64,000 nt of DNA from Brucella tritici. Its GTDB lineage: Bacteria > Pseudomonadota > Alphaproteobacteria > Rhizobiales > Rhizobiaceae. Under the pieces are notes generated by a model. That model searched no databases and had not been told where the DNA came from. It saw only the letters and a program-made list of their open reading frames with translations. Every line of letters starts with the position of its first letter. Position 1 is the stretch's first letter. Position numbers and translations under genes: made by a program. Shown here in pieces: positions 63,069 to 64,000 of the stretch. The stretch is taken from positions 248,001 to 312,000 of the forward strand of contig NZ_CADEAR010000001.1 in assembly GCF_902825325.1 (NCBI RefSeq), in the 5' to 3' direction.

Positions 63069-64000
63069 TTTGTCACCGTTGCAGCTTTACCGGCTGGCGT
63101 CAGCGAACCGCATCGCCAAACACCGTAAGGGCTTGCATCCCAATCAAAATAATAAGCGGCTGCGATCTGGCCACTATCCATCATCTGGCGGAAACGGTCA
63201 CGCGCCTTCTGGACCAGCTGTTCGCGATTATTATCATTCGCCGGGCAGGCTTTTGACGTATTGGCAAAGCCCCATTCCGTGATCCAGCAAGGTTTTCCAT
63301 CCGCACCACCGCAAAAAGAAAGCGCATTGCTAATATGCTTTGCGCGAGCGGCCCGTGTGCCGCTGCTGCCCGGATAAATGTGAATGCCATAACCGTCAGC
63401 CGCATCACTGAGACCGTACTTCTTGAGAAGATCGGTAAAGGCAGCGGGATCGACACTGTCTATTCCGCGCCGGTCGGCATCAACGAAGGGGATATCGGAC
63501 AAGCCCGCAGATATAATTTCTGCCTTGGCACTATATCTGGTTTTCGCCAGTTCCGCCCGGACAATACGCAAAAGTCCGACATATTTTTCCGCACCCTTTT
63601 CGACCAGAGGAAGCTCCTCCATCTCACTTAAGGAGCGTGCGGTTTTCATCTTTTCCTTGGGCAGAATGGCAAGATCGCCATTATAAGCTCCCCAGTTGAT
63701 CTCGTTTCCGGGTTCAACTGCAACCAGAGGCACTCCCAGCGCATCGATCTTCTGCAAGGCATCTGCGATCATCGGCTGAAAGCGATCCGGCGATATGTCG
63801 GAAAGCCGATACATATCCCAGATGCGCCCGCGCCCGGAACGGGGCTTCGTTCCGTCAGGATAGAAATCCGCGTTGTTGAGCGAAATTTCGAGCAGGATGG
63901 CCAGGCCTTTTTCATGTGCGAGGCGGACGGCATCGATACTTTGATCAAGTGGCCGTGTGAGTGACAGTCGAACCGCCACCACACCGCTCTCAACCATCTG
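63065..64000 (-). CDS. Clan-A glycoside hydrolase-like protein, N-terminus beyond the window
   Basis: The visible 311 codons form a TIM-barrel glycosidase of clan GH-A. The acid/base glutamate is in VAVEPGNEINWGAYN, and the nucleophile glutamate is in CWITEWGFAN. RLAHEKGLAILLEISLNNADF and DGYGIHIYPG are further barrel strands. The reading frame is open to the last base, so the N-terminus, with any signal peptide, is missing. It ends in an ATGA overlap with the SGNH hydrolase. The family (GH39, GH5 or similar) cannot be settled here. Confidence 0.72.
   Translation of the reverse strand, partial: QMVESGVVAVRLSLTRPLDQSIDAVRLAHEKGLAILLEISLNNADFYPDGTKPRSGRGRIWDMYRLSDISPDRFQPMIADALQKIDALGVPLVAVEPGNEINWGAYNGDLAILPKEKMKTARSLSEMEELPLVEKGAEKYVGLLRIVRAELAKTRYSAKAEIISAGLSDIPFVDADRRGIDSVDPAAFTDLLKKYGLSDAADGYGIHIYPGSSGTRAARAKHISNALSFCGGADGKPCWITEWGFANTSKACPANDNNREQLVQKARDRFRQMMDSGQIAAAYYFDWDASPYGVWRCGSLTPAGKAATVTK

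Overview
The window looks like a stretch of a Brucella/Ochrobactrum-type alphaproteobacterial chromosome (Hyphomicrobiales). This rests on gene content and style: an EnuR-controlled ectoine catabolic cluster, divergent dctA/dctBD with sigma-54 control, many ABC importers, MocR and Lrp regulators, a DUF2865 protein, and a palindromic extragenic repeat common in this order. I saw no rRNA, tRNA, CRISPR array, phage or insertion sequence. The rightmost gene runs off the window.

Layout. 1-9 kb: small regulator/effector pairs (an Lrp-type regulator; a MocR regulator divergent from an FMN-binding protein; MarR divergent from a DUF899-VOC operon), a GH25 lysozyme lipoprotein, metA behind a SAM-I-like riboswitch, and a CutC-ROK kinase pair. 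9-19 kb: aspartate 4-decarboxylase with the aspartate/alanine antiporter, type II NADH dehydrogenase, then dctA divergent from dctBD with a recognisable sigma-54 promoter and two DctD-like sites. 19-24 kb: iron-siderophore genes (ABC ATPase, AraC regulator, TonB receptor). 24-27 kb: a two-component system divergent from two small exported proteins, one resembling the acid-shock protein Asr.

27-40 kb is the best-defined system: ectoine catabolism (doeD, doeC, an AsnC regulator, eutB, eutC, doeA, doeB), ectoine import (ehuBCDA) and the MocR regulator enuR. Together they import ectoine and convert it through N-acetyl-diaminobutyrate and diaminobutyrate to aspartate semialdehyde and aspartate. 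eutA is absent. 40-48 kb is a sugar ABC importer with a Gfo/Idh/MocA dehydrogenase, a TIM-barrel epimerase-like protein and a LacI regulator, with two near-identical LacI-type operators 199 bp apart before the binding-protein gene. 48-54 kb carries a formaldehyde dehydrogenase and an autotransporter with a 20-residue repeat passenger followed by a small HTH protein and a DUF2865 protein.

54-64 kb: a large PAN-domain alpha-2-macroglobulin with a CTEQ thioester motif, PBP1C whose start codon lies inside a palindromic repeat, and a cell-surface carbohydrate pair (SGNH hydrolase and a clan-A glycosidase).

Regulatory sites were found by eye from inverted repeats. Protein calls rest on recognised motifs and family resemblance, not on database searches.
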